A model generated the notes under the pieces. The model worked only from the letters and a program-made list of their open reading frames with translations. It was not told the DNA's origin and did not search any database. From Bacteroidota bacterium (GTDB lineage Bacteria; Bacteroidota; Bacteroidia; B-17B0; Aurantibacillaceae), in the NCBI GenBank assembly GCA_016702705.1, contig JADJDM010000024.1, forward strand, positions 1 through 64,000: a DNA stretch of 64,000 nucleotides, written 5' to 3'. Each line of letters opens with the position of its first letter. The stretch's first letter is position 1. Shown here in pieces: positions 1 to 8,389 of this stretch. Both the position numbers and the translations under genes were made by a program.

Positions 1-28
1 ATGGCGGCTTTGTTTTAATTTTATTCTT

Positions 29-316
29 ATGAATGATAATTTACCTATAATAAAAATATGCGAAAAATGCGGGGCAAGTTTTTCATGCAACGCAAATGAA
101 ATAGAAAAATGTTTTTGTTATTCGATTATATTAAGCAAGGAGGCAATATCTAAAATTAATACTGAATTCAGTAATTGTCTTTGTGAAAAGTGTTTAATAC
201 ACTATTCTGAGATACAAAATTACATCCTCTTAAGTTGTAGGTTTGAGAATTTCTTTACACTTTCGTGTTGTTGTATATTGATTATCAGGTATTTAGTTTA
301 TTTTATATTTGTTTAA
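29..316 (+). CDS. Cysteine-rich CWC family protein
   Basis: The first 58 or so residues fit the small cysteine-rich CWC family. There is a CxxC (CEKC) near residue 11, a CFC near residue 29 that takes the place of the family's CWC, and a CLCEKC near residue 50, which together look like a zinc-binding ribbon. The function of the family is not known. The last 30 residues are hydrophobic and Cys/Phe-rich, unlike the usual short polar end of the family. The tail may be read-through in a shifted frame, but I cannot place a shift. The start is the first in-frame ATG. No partner gene is visible because the window begins just upstream. Confidence 0.6.
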   Translation: MNDNLPIIKICEKCGASFSCNANEIEKCFCYSIILSKEAISKINTEFSNCLCEKCLIHYSEIQNYILLSCRFENFFTLSCCCILIIRYLVYFIFV

Positions 317-348
317 CTAATTTAATGATAAGTTAAACAAAAATAAAT

Positions 349-356
349 TACATTTG
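349..356 (+). promoter_or_regulatory. Candidate -7 box upstream of folE
   Basis: TACATTTG matches the Bacteroidota -7 consensus TAnnTTTG and lies 44 bases before the folE start. No convincing TTTG -33 box sits 19 to 21 bases upstream, so this is half a promoter at best. Confidence 0.4.
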
Positions 357-400
357 TCGTACAGGTTTACATATTCTTAAACTACTAAACTGATTTATTT

Positions 401-1120
401 ATGGAAAGCAAAGAGATATTACTTAATACACTTCTTAAAAATAATAAAATTATTCTTAGCGAACTTACTACAGAAGATATTGGTGATGAACACATCAGTA
501 CTTCACTTGATACACCTTTAAGAAGAGATGCATTTGATTTAAGTGACGCTGAAAAAATCAGAAAAATCGAGAGTCATTTTAGAGAAATAATGGAAACATT
601 AGGTTTGGATTTAAGCGACGATAGTTTAAATGGAACACCGCACAGAGTTGCTAAAATGTATGTGGAAGAAATTTTTAGTGGACTTTCTCCAGCAAACAAA
701 CCAAAGATTGCTCTATTCGAAAATAAATACCAATACAATCAAATGTTGATTGAAAAGGATATTACTTTTTACAGTAATTGCGAGCATCATTTTGTTCCAA
801 TTATTGGTAAGGCGCATTTGGCTTATATCTCATCAGGTAAAGTTATTGGTTTATCTAAATTAAATCGCATTGTGAATTATTTTGCAAAGCGCCCTCAAGT
901 TCAAGAGCGTCTTACTATGCAAATAGCAAAAGAATTGCAAGAAATATTAGGAACAAAAGATGTTGCGGTTTTAATTGACGCAAAACATTTGTGTGTTTCT
1001 TCTCGTGGTATTAAAGATAACAGCTCAGCTACTGTAAGTTCATTTTACGATGGAAAATTTTTAGAAGAAAAAACAAAAGAAGAATTTTTAAAATACGTTT
1101 CTTTAAAAACTGATTACTAA
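401..1120 (+). CDS. folE: GTP cyclohydrolase I
   Basis: It converts GTP to 7,8-dihydroneopterin triphosphate, the first step toward tetrahydrofolate and other pterins, in the cytoplasm. The zinc-binding and catalytic residues of the family are present: C127 in the CEHH motif, H129/H130, and C198 in the HLCVSSRG motif. The conserved block around GLSKLNRIVNYFAKRPQVQE is intact. At 239 aa it is normal size, with an N-terminal extension of about 45 residues ahead of the core domain, as in many bacterial members. The ATG start at 401 gives this length. The stop overlaps the start of the next gene by one base (TAATG), so the two are probably translationally coupled. Confidence 0.95.
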   Translation: MESKEILLNTLLKNNKIILSELTTEDIGDEHISTSLDTPLRRDAFDLSDAEKIRKIESHFREIMETLGLDLSDDSLNGTPHRVAKMYVEEIFSGLSPANKPKIALFENKYQYNQMLIEKDITFYSNCEHHFVPIIGKAHLAYISSGKVIGLSKLNRIVNYFAKRPQVQERLTMQIAKELQEILGTKDVAVLIDAKHLCVSSRGIKDNSSATVSSFYDGKFLEEKTKEEFLKYVSLKTDY

Positions 1121-1533
1121 TGTACATTAATCCAATCGATAAAGATAAAGTCGCTGAAAACCCTGGTTTATTGCCATACCCACATAACATTGGTAGTATT
1201 GCAGTAAAGCCTGAGGATGTCGGGAAAATAAAATCGCGCGCACTTTCTTCTATGTATGAGCAAACAGATGCTCAATTATTGCAGATACAAAAGCAATTGG
1301 AATTGTTGGTTAAACAAGCAAATGAAATTAAAGCAAGGAAAGAAATAAGCGAAAAAATATACCAAGCAAAAATGTCCTTTGAACCATTTGTAGGGCAAAT
1401 TTATCACCTCTACAAAAAGGAAGACGAATACTCTTTAATGATGATTGCGCCAAATGAGTGGGGCAGAAGTAAAAATGAAAAGCTGGAATTTATAAGTAGT
1501 GTAAAACTGTTAGTGATCATACTTGGGAGGTGA
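1120..1533 (+). CDS. DUF2452 protein, C-terminus frameshifted
   Basis: Recognised as DUF2452 from the N-terminal motif with NPIDKDKVAENPGLLPYPHN and the MIAPNEWG block near the C-terminus. Function unknown. The start overlaps the folE stop (TAATG). As read, the protein ends in KLLVIILGR, which is not the family ending. Shifting by one base near 1510-1513 gives DHTWEVMADSSF and a stop at 1551-1553, which matches the usual KLLxDHTWEV ending. One base therefore appears to be missing near 1512, and the intact gene would be about 144 aa ending at 1553, tail to tail with dnaE on the other strand. Confidence 0.8.
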   Translation: MYINPIDKDKVAENPGLLPYPHNIGSIAVKPEDVGKIKSRALSSMYEQTDAQLLQIQKQLELLVKQANEIKARKEISEKIYQAKMSFEPFVGQIYHLYKKEDEYSLMMIAPNEWGRSKNEKLEFISSVKLLVIILGR

Positions 1534-1549
1534 TGGCTGATTCAAGTTT

Positions 1550-4501
1550 CTAAATCTCCCTATCAACCACAGCTAACCTTTTCATCTGCTCAACTTCAAT
1601 AGTAGTAAAATCATACTCAGTAACTACTTTGCCTGTTATTGTATAACAACCTGGACCATTAAAAGGAAATTGTCTTGCAGAAGGAGGGAAGTGAACCGTG
1701 TCAATCCAATTGCCTTCTATGTCGATAAAAGTCCCGAAGTACATACTGTTTCCCGAACTGGTTTGAGTTTTTTTCGTATTTACTAGATAGCCTACTATGG
1801 TTATGCTTTGGTTTTGATAATTTACAAATTCTTTTGAAGTTAAGGTAGTTGTTATTTTCTCTCTTAGTAATTCAAAAGGTGAGCACAGTGAATAACCCAA
1901 TAATTCAATTTCATCAAAAGCTTCATCCAGTGCACTGCTTGTTAGGTTAGGGAGTTTCCATTCCTTATGCACAACTTCAAATAATTCGTTACTAGTATCT
2001 TTTCTTTTTATGGGTGAAATTAATGTGTGTATTTCCCAAAGCAATTCCTTTTTATTTTTCTTCGTAAAATTAAAAGCACCAACCCTTACCAATAGGCGCA
2101 TTTGTTCTATTGATACAGGAACACGTTTTATAAAATCTTTTGTGTCTTTAAAAATTCCGTTTTTATTTCGTTCTGCAATAATGTTCAGTTTTACTTCGTC
2201 TTCCAATTCATTAATCATTTGTAAGCCTAAGTAAATTGTTTTTTCTTTTATTACACAATTTATATCGCTAGTGTTTATACAAGGTGCTAATATTGTTGCC
2301 CCGTGCATGCGCGCTTCGTGTATATAAAGTTCTTGCCTATAAAAGCCACCTCCATTGTTTAATGTGGCAGTCATATACTCTAATGGATAATGTGCTTTTA
2401 AATACAATGCTTGATAACTTTCAACCGCATAACTTGCCGAGTGTCCTTTAGAAAAAGCAAAGTTGGCAAAGCTTTCTATTTGATTCCATACATTTTCAAT
2501 GAAAGAATAGTCGTGACCTTTAGCTGCGCAGTTTTTAAAGAAGTTATCTTTTACTGTGGCAAACTCATTCCGTTGTTTAAATTTCCACGACATCCCCCGC
2601 CTTAAATAATCAGCTTCAGCAAGGCTTAGTCCAGCAAAAAAATGCGCTACTTTAATTACATCTTCTTGGTAAACCATCACGCCAAATGTTTCATGCAGTA
2701 AATCATAAAATTCGGGTAATTGTGCCCTTGCTTTTTCGCGCAGTTCTTTGTTTCTAAAACGAATAATATACTCACGCATCATTCCACTTTTGGAAACTCC
2801 TGGGCGAATGATAGAACTTGCTGCAACTAAGCGTAAATAATCATCTGCTTTCAATTTGGCTAGTAACATGCGCATGGCAGGCGATTCAACATAAAAGCAA
2901 CCAATGGTGTTTCCTTTTTTTAGTATTGCTTTTACTTTTTCATCTTGTTTAAATTTTGCAATTTCATGTATGTCAATTTCTACCCCTTGATTTTGTTTTA
3001 CAAGTTCAGTTGCATCTTTTATTTTTCCTAAACCGCGCTGACTTAAAATATCAAATTTATACAAGCCAATATCTTCTGCCTCCAGCATACTAAATTGCGT
3101 TGTAGGATAACCCTTTTGTGGCAAATTGGTTGCGCAGTATGTAGTAATAGGTTCCTGCGAAATTAAAATCCCACTTGCATGCACACTTGCATGACTTGGA
3201 AATCCTTTTATTAAATCACAGTAACGTAATATTTGTTGCCCTAATTTATCAATGTCGGGATATTTATGCGCAGCTTGCAAGCGGTCAATTTCACCTGGTG
3301 GTAAACCAAATACTTTACCCAACTCACGAATTACTGCATCTTTTTGAAAAGTGCTGTACGAGCCAACCAGTGCAGCTTTCCCGTCTTGCCCAAATCGTTC
3401 AAAAATATATCGTGTAATATCATCTCTATCTGTCCACGAAAAATCAATGTCAAAATCAGGTGGATTTGCACGATGTGGATTAATGAAACGTTCAAAGTAT
3501 AAATCTAATTCAATTGGGTCAACATCTGTTATGCGTAATAAGTAAGCAAGTATACTATTAGAGCCGCTTCCTCTTCCAACGTAATAATAATTTTGGCGTT
3601 GCGCATATTTAATAATATCCCAATTGATTAAAAAGTAAGAAGCAAAATTCATTTGCTCAATAATTTGCAATTCTTTTTCTATTCGCTCTAAAACTTGTTT
3701 ATCTGGGTTGTTACCATATCTGTATTCAATTCCTTTCTCACACTCATTGCGCAAGAGCTTCATATCATTAGCAAGCGAGTCGGTATAAAAGGCTAAGTTT
3801 TTATTTGCAAATTTCCCGAAATCAAAATGTACGCTGCAATTAGCTAAAAGTTCTTCTGTGTTTTTTATTATTTGTGGGTGCTCCACAAATGCCTCAATCA
3901 ATTCAGTTTTACTGATTATTACCTCTGTTAATGTCGCTTGTTCTTCCTTGGGTAACATGCTTAGTAATGCATTTTTATCAATAGCGCGTAACAAACGATG
4001 AGCATTAAAACTTCGTTTATCTAAAAAACTAAGGGGTTGTAATATCACTAGTTTATTGTGCGAAATTTTACTCGAAAGAAATTTATAACTGATAATATCT
4101 TTGGTAGAAACGCCAATGTATTCATTCTCTTTTAATTCCTTATCAGTGTAAGCGGAGTAGGGATAAATAACAAATGCATTTTTGAAAGGCGGGGCAAGCG
4201 GGGCAAATTCTTTTTCTGCATGTAAATGTTTGGTAAGAAAATCGTTTATCTCTTTATAGCCCGCATTATTTTTTGCAATAGCAACATATTGTTGTTGCAC
4301 ACCATTTCTAAAATCTATACCAACAATTGGGCGTAAACCATATTCCTTACTTTTGCGGATGATATCCAAACAAGCAGCAGTATTATTAATGTCACTAATT
4401 ACAAACTCTGTATAACCATGCTTTGGTAGTTGCTCTAGCAATTCATCTGTTGGAATGGTTCCGTAGCAAAAACTGTAATATGTGTGGCAATTAAGGAGCA
4501 A
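1550..4501 (-). CDS. dnaE: Error-prone-type DNA polymerase III alpha (DnaE-like)
   Basis: C-family polymerase of 983 aa, shorter than the replicative alpha subunit. An N-terminal PHP domain (about 1-200) is followed by the palm with catalytic D351 and D353 in PDFDIDF and the third aspartate D484 in YKFDILSQRG. Then come fingers, helix-hairpin-helix, and a C-terminal OB fold (about 895-965). The PHP metal site looks decayed: the usual TDHG is SDIN and the early Asp is lost. It lies 75 bases downstream of dinB on the same strand. That pairing is typical of Bacteroidota mutagenesis cassettes for translesion synthesis, so it is probably not the main replicase. The start is TTG at 4501. A stop lies a few codons upstream, and the protein opens with the expected LNCHTYYSFCYG. 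Confidence 0.88.
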   Translation of the reverse strand: MLLNCHTYYSFCYGTIPTDELLEQLPKHGYTEFVISDINNTAACLDIIRKSKEYGLRPIVGIDFRNGVQQQYVAIAKNNAGYKEINDFLTKHLHAEKEFAPLAPPFKNAFVIYPYSAYTDKELKENEYIGVSTKDIISYKFLSSKISHNKLVILQPLSFLDKRSFNAHRLLRAIDKNALLSMLPKEEQATLTEVIISKTELIEAFVEHPQIIKNTEELLANCSVHFDFGKFANKNLAFYTDSLANDMKLLRNECEKGIEYRYGNNPDKQVLERIEKELQIIEQMNFASYFLINWDIIKYAQRQNYYYVGRGSGSNSILAYLLRITDVDPIELDLYFERFINPHRANPPDFDIDFSWTDRDDITRYIFERFGQDGKAALVGSYSTFQKDAVIRELGKVFGLPPGEIDRLQAAHKYPDIDKLGQQILRYCDLIKGFPSHASVHASGILISQEPITTYCATNLPQKGYPTTQFSMLEAEDIGLYKFDILSQRGLGKIKDATELVKQNQGVEIDIHEIAKFKQDEKVKAILKKGNTIGCFYVESPAMRMLLAKLKADDYLRLVAASSIIRPGVSKSGMMREYIIRFRNKELREKARAQLPEFYDLLHETFGVMVYQEDVIKVAHFFAGLSLAEADYLRRGMSWKFKQRNEFATVKDNFFKNCAAKGHDYSFIENVWNQIESFANFAFSKGHSASYAVESYQALYLKAHYPLEYMTATLNNGGGFYRQELYIHEARMHGATILAPCINTSDINCVIKEKTIYLGLQMINELEDEVKLNIIAERNKNGIFKDTKDFIKRVPVSIEQMRLLVRVGAFNFTKKNKKELLWEIHTLISPIKRKDTSNELFEVVHKEWKLPNLTSSALDEAFDEIELLGYSLCSPFELLREKITTTLTSKEFVNYQNQSITIVGYLVNTKKTQTSSGNSMYFGTFIDIEGNWIDTVHFPPSARQFPFNGPGCYTITGKVVTEYDFTTIEVEQMKRLAVVDREI

Positions 4502-4511
4502 TTTAGTATAC

Positions 4512-4581
4512 TAGTTTATTGTGTTGATTAGTTTATTGAGTTAACTGATGAACCATTTACTAAGTAAACTATTTAACTATC
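4512..4581. repeat. Intergenic repeat, copy 1
   Basis: This 70-bp AT-rich stretch lies between dinB and dnaE. It shares ordered words with 38642-38715: TAGTTTATTGTGT, TTGAGTT, AACTGATGAACC, AAACTATT and AACTATC. Both copies sit beside the stop codon of a minus-strand gene and can fold through TAGTTTATT/AATAAACTA-type pairing. Probably a small interspersed element or degenerate terminator family. Confidence 0.6.
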
Positions 4582-5761
4582 GCTGTTTTCCATTAAAAGG
4601 ATTAAAATCATTATGCTTTACATCTACTCCAACAGCCCTGCTAATAGCATCTTTACCAAATTTATTTCGGATGGCATCCATTGCTTGATACAATTTTATT
4701 TGCTCGGTAGTATCTTCAAACATATTAAACTGATAACTGCCTTGTACCAAATGACTAAAGCGAATTCCAATTAAACGAATAAGCATACGTTTTTGATAAA
4801 GCTTATCAAACAATTCCTTTACCTTTTCAATAAGCGTATGATCAAGAGATGTATAAGGAATTTTTGCTTGCATGGTATACGTATTAAAATCAGAGTAACG
4901 AATTTTTACAGTTACACATGCAGTTAATTTTTCTTCGGTGCGTAATTGAAAAGCAAGTTTTTCGGCCATACTAATTAATATCGCTTTTATAGCTTTTACA
5001 TCAATTGTATCTTTTTCAAATGTTTGTTCGGATGAAATGGATTTACGTTCAGAATAGGGCTCAACGGGTGAATTATCAATACCATTAGCTTTTCTCCATA
5101 TTACACTTCCGTTTTGCCCCAACACTTGTTCTAATAATTCGATTGGCATATCTTGTAATGTACGAATCCACATTACGCCCATATCACGCAATAGCTGATA
5201 GGTTTTATCACCTACCATTGGTATTTTTTTTATAGAAAGCGGGGCAAGAAATTCTTTTTCGGTTCCTTTTAAAATTTGTTTTTGTCCGTTTGGTTTTGCT
5301 TCGCCTGTACCAATTTTAGAAACTGTTTTGTTTTCAGACATAGCAAATGAAATAGGCAAGTTTGTTTCGCGGGTTATTTTTTGTCGAAGTTCTGTAGCTA
5401 ATTTGTAGGAACCATAGAATCTATCCATTCCACTTAAATCAATGTAAAATTCATCGATCGAAGTTTTTTCATATAGTGGAACATCTTCTTGGATAATATC
5501 AGTTATCATATTGGAATAATAACTGTATTGCCCGCTATCACCTTTAACAATAATTGCTTCGGGGCACAATTGTTTTGCCATTCGCATGGGCATGGCAGAG
5601 TGTATTCCAAACTCACGTGCTTCGTAACTGCAGGATGCCACAACACCTCTGTCGCCCGAACCGCCTACTAAAACGGGTTTCCCCATGAGTTTAGGATTAA
5701 TTAATCGCTCTACTGAAACAAAAAAGGAATCTAAATCTATATGTACAATATTACGGTCCAT
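4577..5761 (-). CDS. dinB: DNA polymerase IV (Y family)
   Basis: Translesion DNA polymerase. From the ATG at 5761 the protein is 394 aa. Catalytic residues are D9 and D11 (HIDLDSFF) and D103/E104 (SIDEF). The palm/fingers, thumb and little-finger regions follow, with a QFNMF clamp-binding-like motif near residue 350. A TTG four codons upstream (5773) could extend it, but MDRNIVHIDLDSFF is the family's usual beginning. It is the first gene of the dinB-dnaE pair. A 13-bp palindrome at 5801-5813 resembles the two palindromes at the S24 repressor promoter, so SOS-like control is likely. Confidence 0.94.
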   Translation of the reverse strand: MDRNIVHIDLDSFFVSVERLINPKLMGKPVLVGGSGDRGVVASCSYEAREFGIHSAMPMRMAKQLCPEAIIVKGDSGQYSYYSNMITDIIQEDVPLYEKTSIDEFYIDLSGMDRFYGSYKLATELRQKITRETNLPISFAMSENKTVSKIGTGEAKPNGQKQILKGTEKEFLAPLSIKKIPMVGDKTYQLLRDMGVMWIRTLQDMPIELLEQVLGQNGSVIWRKANGIDNSPVEPYSERKSISSEQTFEKDTIDVKAIKAILISMAEKLAFQLRTEEKLTACVTVKIRYSDFNTYTMQAKIPYTSLDHTLIEKVKELFDKLYQKRMLIRLIGIRFSHLVQGSYQFNMFEDTTEQIKLYQAMDAIRNKFGKDAISRAVGVDVKHNDFNPFNGKQR

Positions 5762-5800
5762 TTGCGACTGCAATGTACTACAAAAAGAGATATAGTTTAG

Positions 5801-5813
5801 CTATAAATTGTAG
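5801..5813 (-). promoter_or_regulatory. Operator-like palindrome before dinB-dnaE
   Basis: CTATAAATTGTAG (minus strand CTACAATTTATAG) lies 40 bases upstream of the dinB ATG. It differs by one base from CTATAAATTATAG at 20158-20170 and by one base, in the other orientation, from CTACAATATATAG at 20136-20148. Both of those are at the S24 repressor promoter. A half-site, CTACAA, lies about 23 bases nearer the gene at 5778-5783. Inferred binding site for the XRE/S24 repressor. Confidence 0.6.
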
Positions 5814-5817
5814 TAAT

Positions 5818-6813
5818 TTAGAATTTCGGGCAAACAACCTCAATTCGCTTCTTTTTCTTTTTTGGAACACAAAATTGATACGAAATATTTACTTCATGCG
5901 CGCCTTTTGAAGCGCCTGCTAGCTTGGAAATTGTAATGTCATAACTATAACCAACATTCATTCTTTTGGTTCTTGCCCCGATAATAAATGCGATAGCGTC
6001 ATTGTTTGGATAACCAGGTTGATACTGTTTAATTGGTAAGCCCCTGTACCAAACACCAATAGTGGCAATACTTTGCATATAATAAAAGCCAATATCTAAT
6101 TGGTCAAATTTTCGTTGACCTCTGTAATTAAATGCAGCAGTTACTGATTTTTTTTGCAAATCATCTTTTTCATCAGGATTAATAACAAATTTACCTCCAC
6201 CATGAAAAGAATATTTCATCGGTCGAACAGCTTCACCTCCATCAACTAATGATTCAGCAGGTTTGTTGATGTGAGAAAGAGAAATACCTCCCCAGTATTT
6301 CGAAGAATAAAACAATACCCCGCTACCCAAATCAAAATAAGTTTTAGTTGCTATAGGAATTTCAACTGAGGAAGCTGCACCACCATTTGCAATTTGATCG
6401 CCAAATAATAAATTATTGTAATTGATACTTCTAATATTTACTCCGGGTTGCATACCAAACCGCATCCCAAAATCTCTCCCTAATTTTGCTTCATAGGCAA
6501 ATTGGGGATTAATAATAGTAGTTTTTAAATTTCCAGTTCCTGCAACATCACTAGCCACTAGCAATCCAATACCCATATTGAATTGTGATAAATAATGATC
6601 TGCAGAAGCCATGTAAGTACGATAGGTCTTATTAATTCCTGGCCATTGATTACGATAAGTTAGTGTTACACGTGAGCAAGCGTTGGCACCTGTAAATGCA
6701 GGATTTAAATACATTGGTGTTGCGTAAAATTGCGTAAAATGTATATCCTGTGCAGATGCAATGGAATAACAAAACACAATAATAAATCCAATATGTTTGA
6801 TTAGTTTAATCAT
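5818..6813 (-). CDS. PorP/SprF family outer-membrane protein
   Basis: It has a signal peptide (cleavage after SIASA), then the family opening QDIHFTQFYATPMYLNPAFTG and a predicted beta-barrel to residue 331. PorP/SprF proteins assist or anchor T9SS substrates. SprF in Flavobacterium johnsoniae is needed for export of the adhesin SprB. Here it is the last gene after a giant SprB-like protein and a PD40 protein, with its start inside the end of the PD40 gene (8-base overlap). That makes it the likely cognate partner of the SprB-like protein. Length is usual. Confidence 0.9.
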   Translation of the reverse strand: MIKLIKHIGFIIVFCYSIASAQDIHFTQFYATPMYLNPAFTGANACSRVTLTYRNQWPGINKTYRTYMASADHYLSQFNMGIGLLVASDVAGTGNLKTTIINPQFAYEAKLGRDFGMRFGMQPGVNIRSINYNNLLFGDQIANGGAASSVEIPIATKTYFDLGSGVLFYSSKYWGGISLSHINKPAESLVDGGEAVRPMKYSFHGGGKFVINPDEKDDLQKKSVTAAFNYRGQRKFDQLDIGFYYMQSIATIGVWYRGLPIKQYQPGYPNNDAIAFIIGARTKRMNVGYSYDITISKLAGASKGAHEVNISYQFCVPKKKKKRIEVVCPKF

Positions 6814-8389
6814 GTTGCTTTCTCACTAATTTAAAATTAAGGCTGGTCTCATTATTTAAAAAGTAATTATCTAAAATTAAAGGCTCATATCCTACTGCTT
6901 GAATTGCAATTCGGTAAGATTGTTCGGGCTTTGAAATAAGAATAGTTTTACCTGTAAGCGAATTAGATTTGTAAATACCGCTGATTGTTTTTTTATCAAT
7001 ATTCGTAACAACAACTTCCACTTTTTTAATTACGTCCTTGCTACTCTCATCATAAACATGAAGCGTATAAACGTTCATAGGTGCATTGTTGATTGCAAAA
7101 TTAACTCCATAAATATCATACAAACCATAACTATCGCTGCGTTTTGATGACATGTAACCTGTTGCGCCACTTGCATTTAAAACAAAGAAAATATCATCAT
7201 CAACTGTATTAACTGGGTAACCTAAATTTTTAGGAGTTGTAAAATGTTCAGCTTCATCAAAGCCGCTTTTAAAAATATCATAACCTCCCATGTTTTGATG
7301 CCCTTCTGAACTAAAAAACAAAATACTATCATGTGGATGAATAAAAGGAGCATCTTCATTGTATTCAGTGTTTATCATTGGACCTAAATTCATCGCTTTC
7401 GCCCATTTTCCACTTGGCGCTTTTTTTATCGAATATAAATCTTTGCCTCCATAACCACCTGGTCTATCGCTTGAGAAGAAAATAATTTCACCATCAGGAG
7501 AAAAACAAGCACTTGTTTCGTTATGATGTGCAGAGTTTATGTTTGCATCTAGTTTATGTGGTTTAATCCATTTTTCATTTTCTAATTCACTAATGTATAT
7601 ATGACCATGCACATGATCTTCACTTGTATGATAAATTAATAATTTTTCTCCATCAGCCGACAAACCCGTTGCTGCATCATGGTAAGAAGAATTAATGGTA
7701 GTATCCATTATAGTTGGTTTGCCCCAAGTGCTATCTGCATTTCTGTATGAAACATAAATATCTTCATAAAAATTATCAAATACATCAAGGTTACTCCAAG
7801 TTGGATTTTTGCGGCGAGATGTAAAATATAATGCGTTTTCAGAGGCAGGAATAAGCGGTGCGTATTCGGAATATTCAGTATTTATGTCAGGGCCTAGATT
7901 AAAAATTTTAACTTCATTTTGTGGTGTTTGCATTTGAAGTTTGGAGTAATAACATTTCTCAACTAAATCCTCTACTTCTTTAATCGTGTGCTCTTTCTCA
8001 CCTTTCATTTTAATATAGGTGTGAAAATAATCGATTGATTTGTCAAAATTTCCTTCAATATGATAAATCTTCCCTAAATAATAAGTTGTTTCAGGATATT
8101 TTTCGCTGGATGTTTTAAAGAAATATTTTTTTGATTCGATTCGAGTTTTTTTATCTTCAAATGTACATACACCGATTTTATAATTTAACTCGAAACTCAA
8201 ACTGTCAATCGGAAGAAGCTCCTTATAAATTTTTAATGCGTGTGGATAATCGGCTACTTCAAATTTTTTGTCGCCTTTAAACATAAGTTGTCTTTGCTTA
8301 CGATTCATTTTCGTTTGCCCAATGGCATTTGTTCCAATAACAAATGCGAGTAGTATTATAAATATTTTATTATTGTAACAATGTAACAT
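6806..8389 (-). CDS. PD40/WD40-like propeller protein of the adhesin operon
   Basis: A signal peptide follows the ATG at 8389 (MLHCYNNKIFIILLAFVIGTNAIGQ). An upstream ATG at 8416 would add nine residues that spoil the signal. TPR-like helices come next (about 25-140), then a PD40-type beta-propeller with repeats such as SPDGEIIFFSSDRPGGYGGKD. The C-terminal domain (about 440-527) looks like a carboxypeptidase-regulatory-type beta-sandwich. Related periplasmic proteins in SprB/PorP clusters often end in an OmpA peptidoglycan-binding domain, which is absent here. It overlaps the adhesin gene upstream and the PorP/SprF gene downstream, so the three are surely one transcript. Confidence 0.85.
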   Translation of the reverse strand: MLHCYNNKIFIILLAFVIGTNAIGQTKMNRKQRQLMFKGDKKFEVADYPHALKIYKELLPIDSLSFELNYKIGVCTFEDKKTRIESKKYFFKTSSEKYPETTYYLGKIYHIEGNFDKSIDYFHTYIKMKGEKEHTIKEVEDLVEKCYYSKLQMQTPQNEVKIFNLGPDINTEYSEYAPLIPASENALYFTSRRKNPTWSNLDVFDNFYEDIYVSYRNADSTWGKPTIMDTTINSSYHDAATGLSADGEKLLIYHTSEDHVHGHIYISELENEKWIKPHKLDANINSAHHNETSACFSPDGEIIFFSSDRPGGYGGKDLYSIKKAPSGKWAKAMNLGPMINTEYNEDAPFIHPHDSILFFSSEGHQNMGGYDIFKSGFDEAEHFTTPKNLGYPVNTVDDDIFFVLNASGATGYMSSKRSDSYGLYDIYGVNFAINNAPMNVYTLHVYDESSKDVIKKVEVVVTNIDKKTISGIYKSNSLTGKTILISKPEQSYRIAIQAVGYEPLILDNYFLNNETSLNFKLVRKQHD

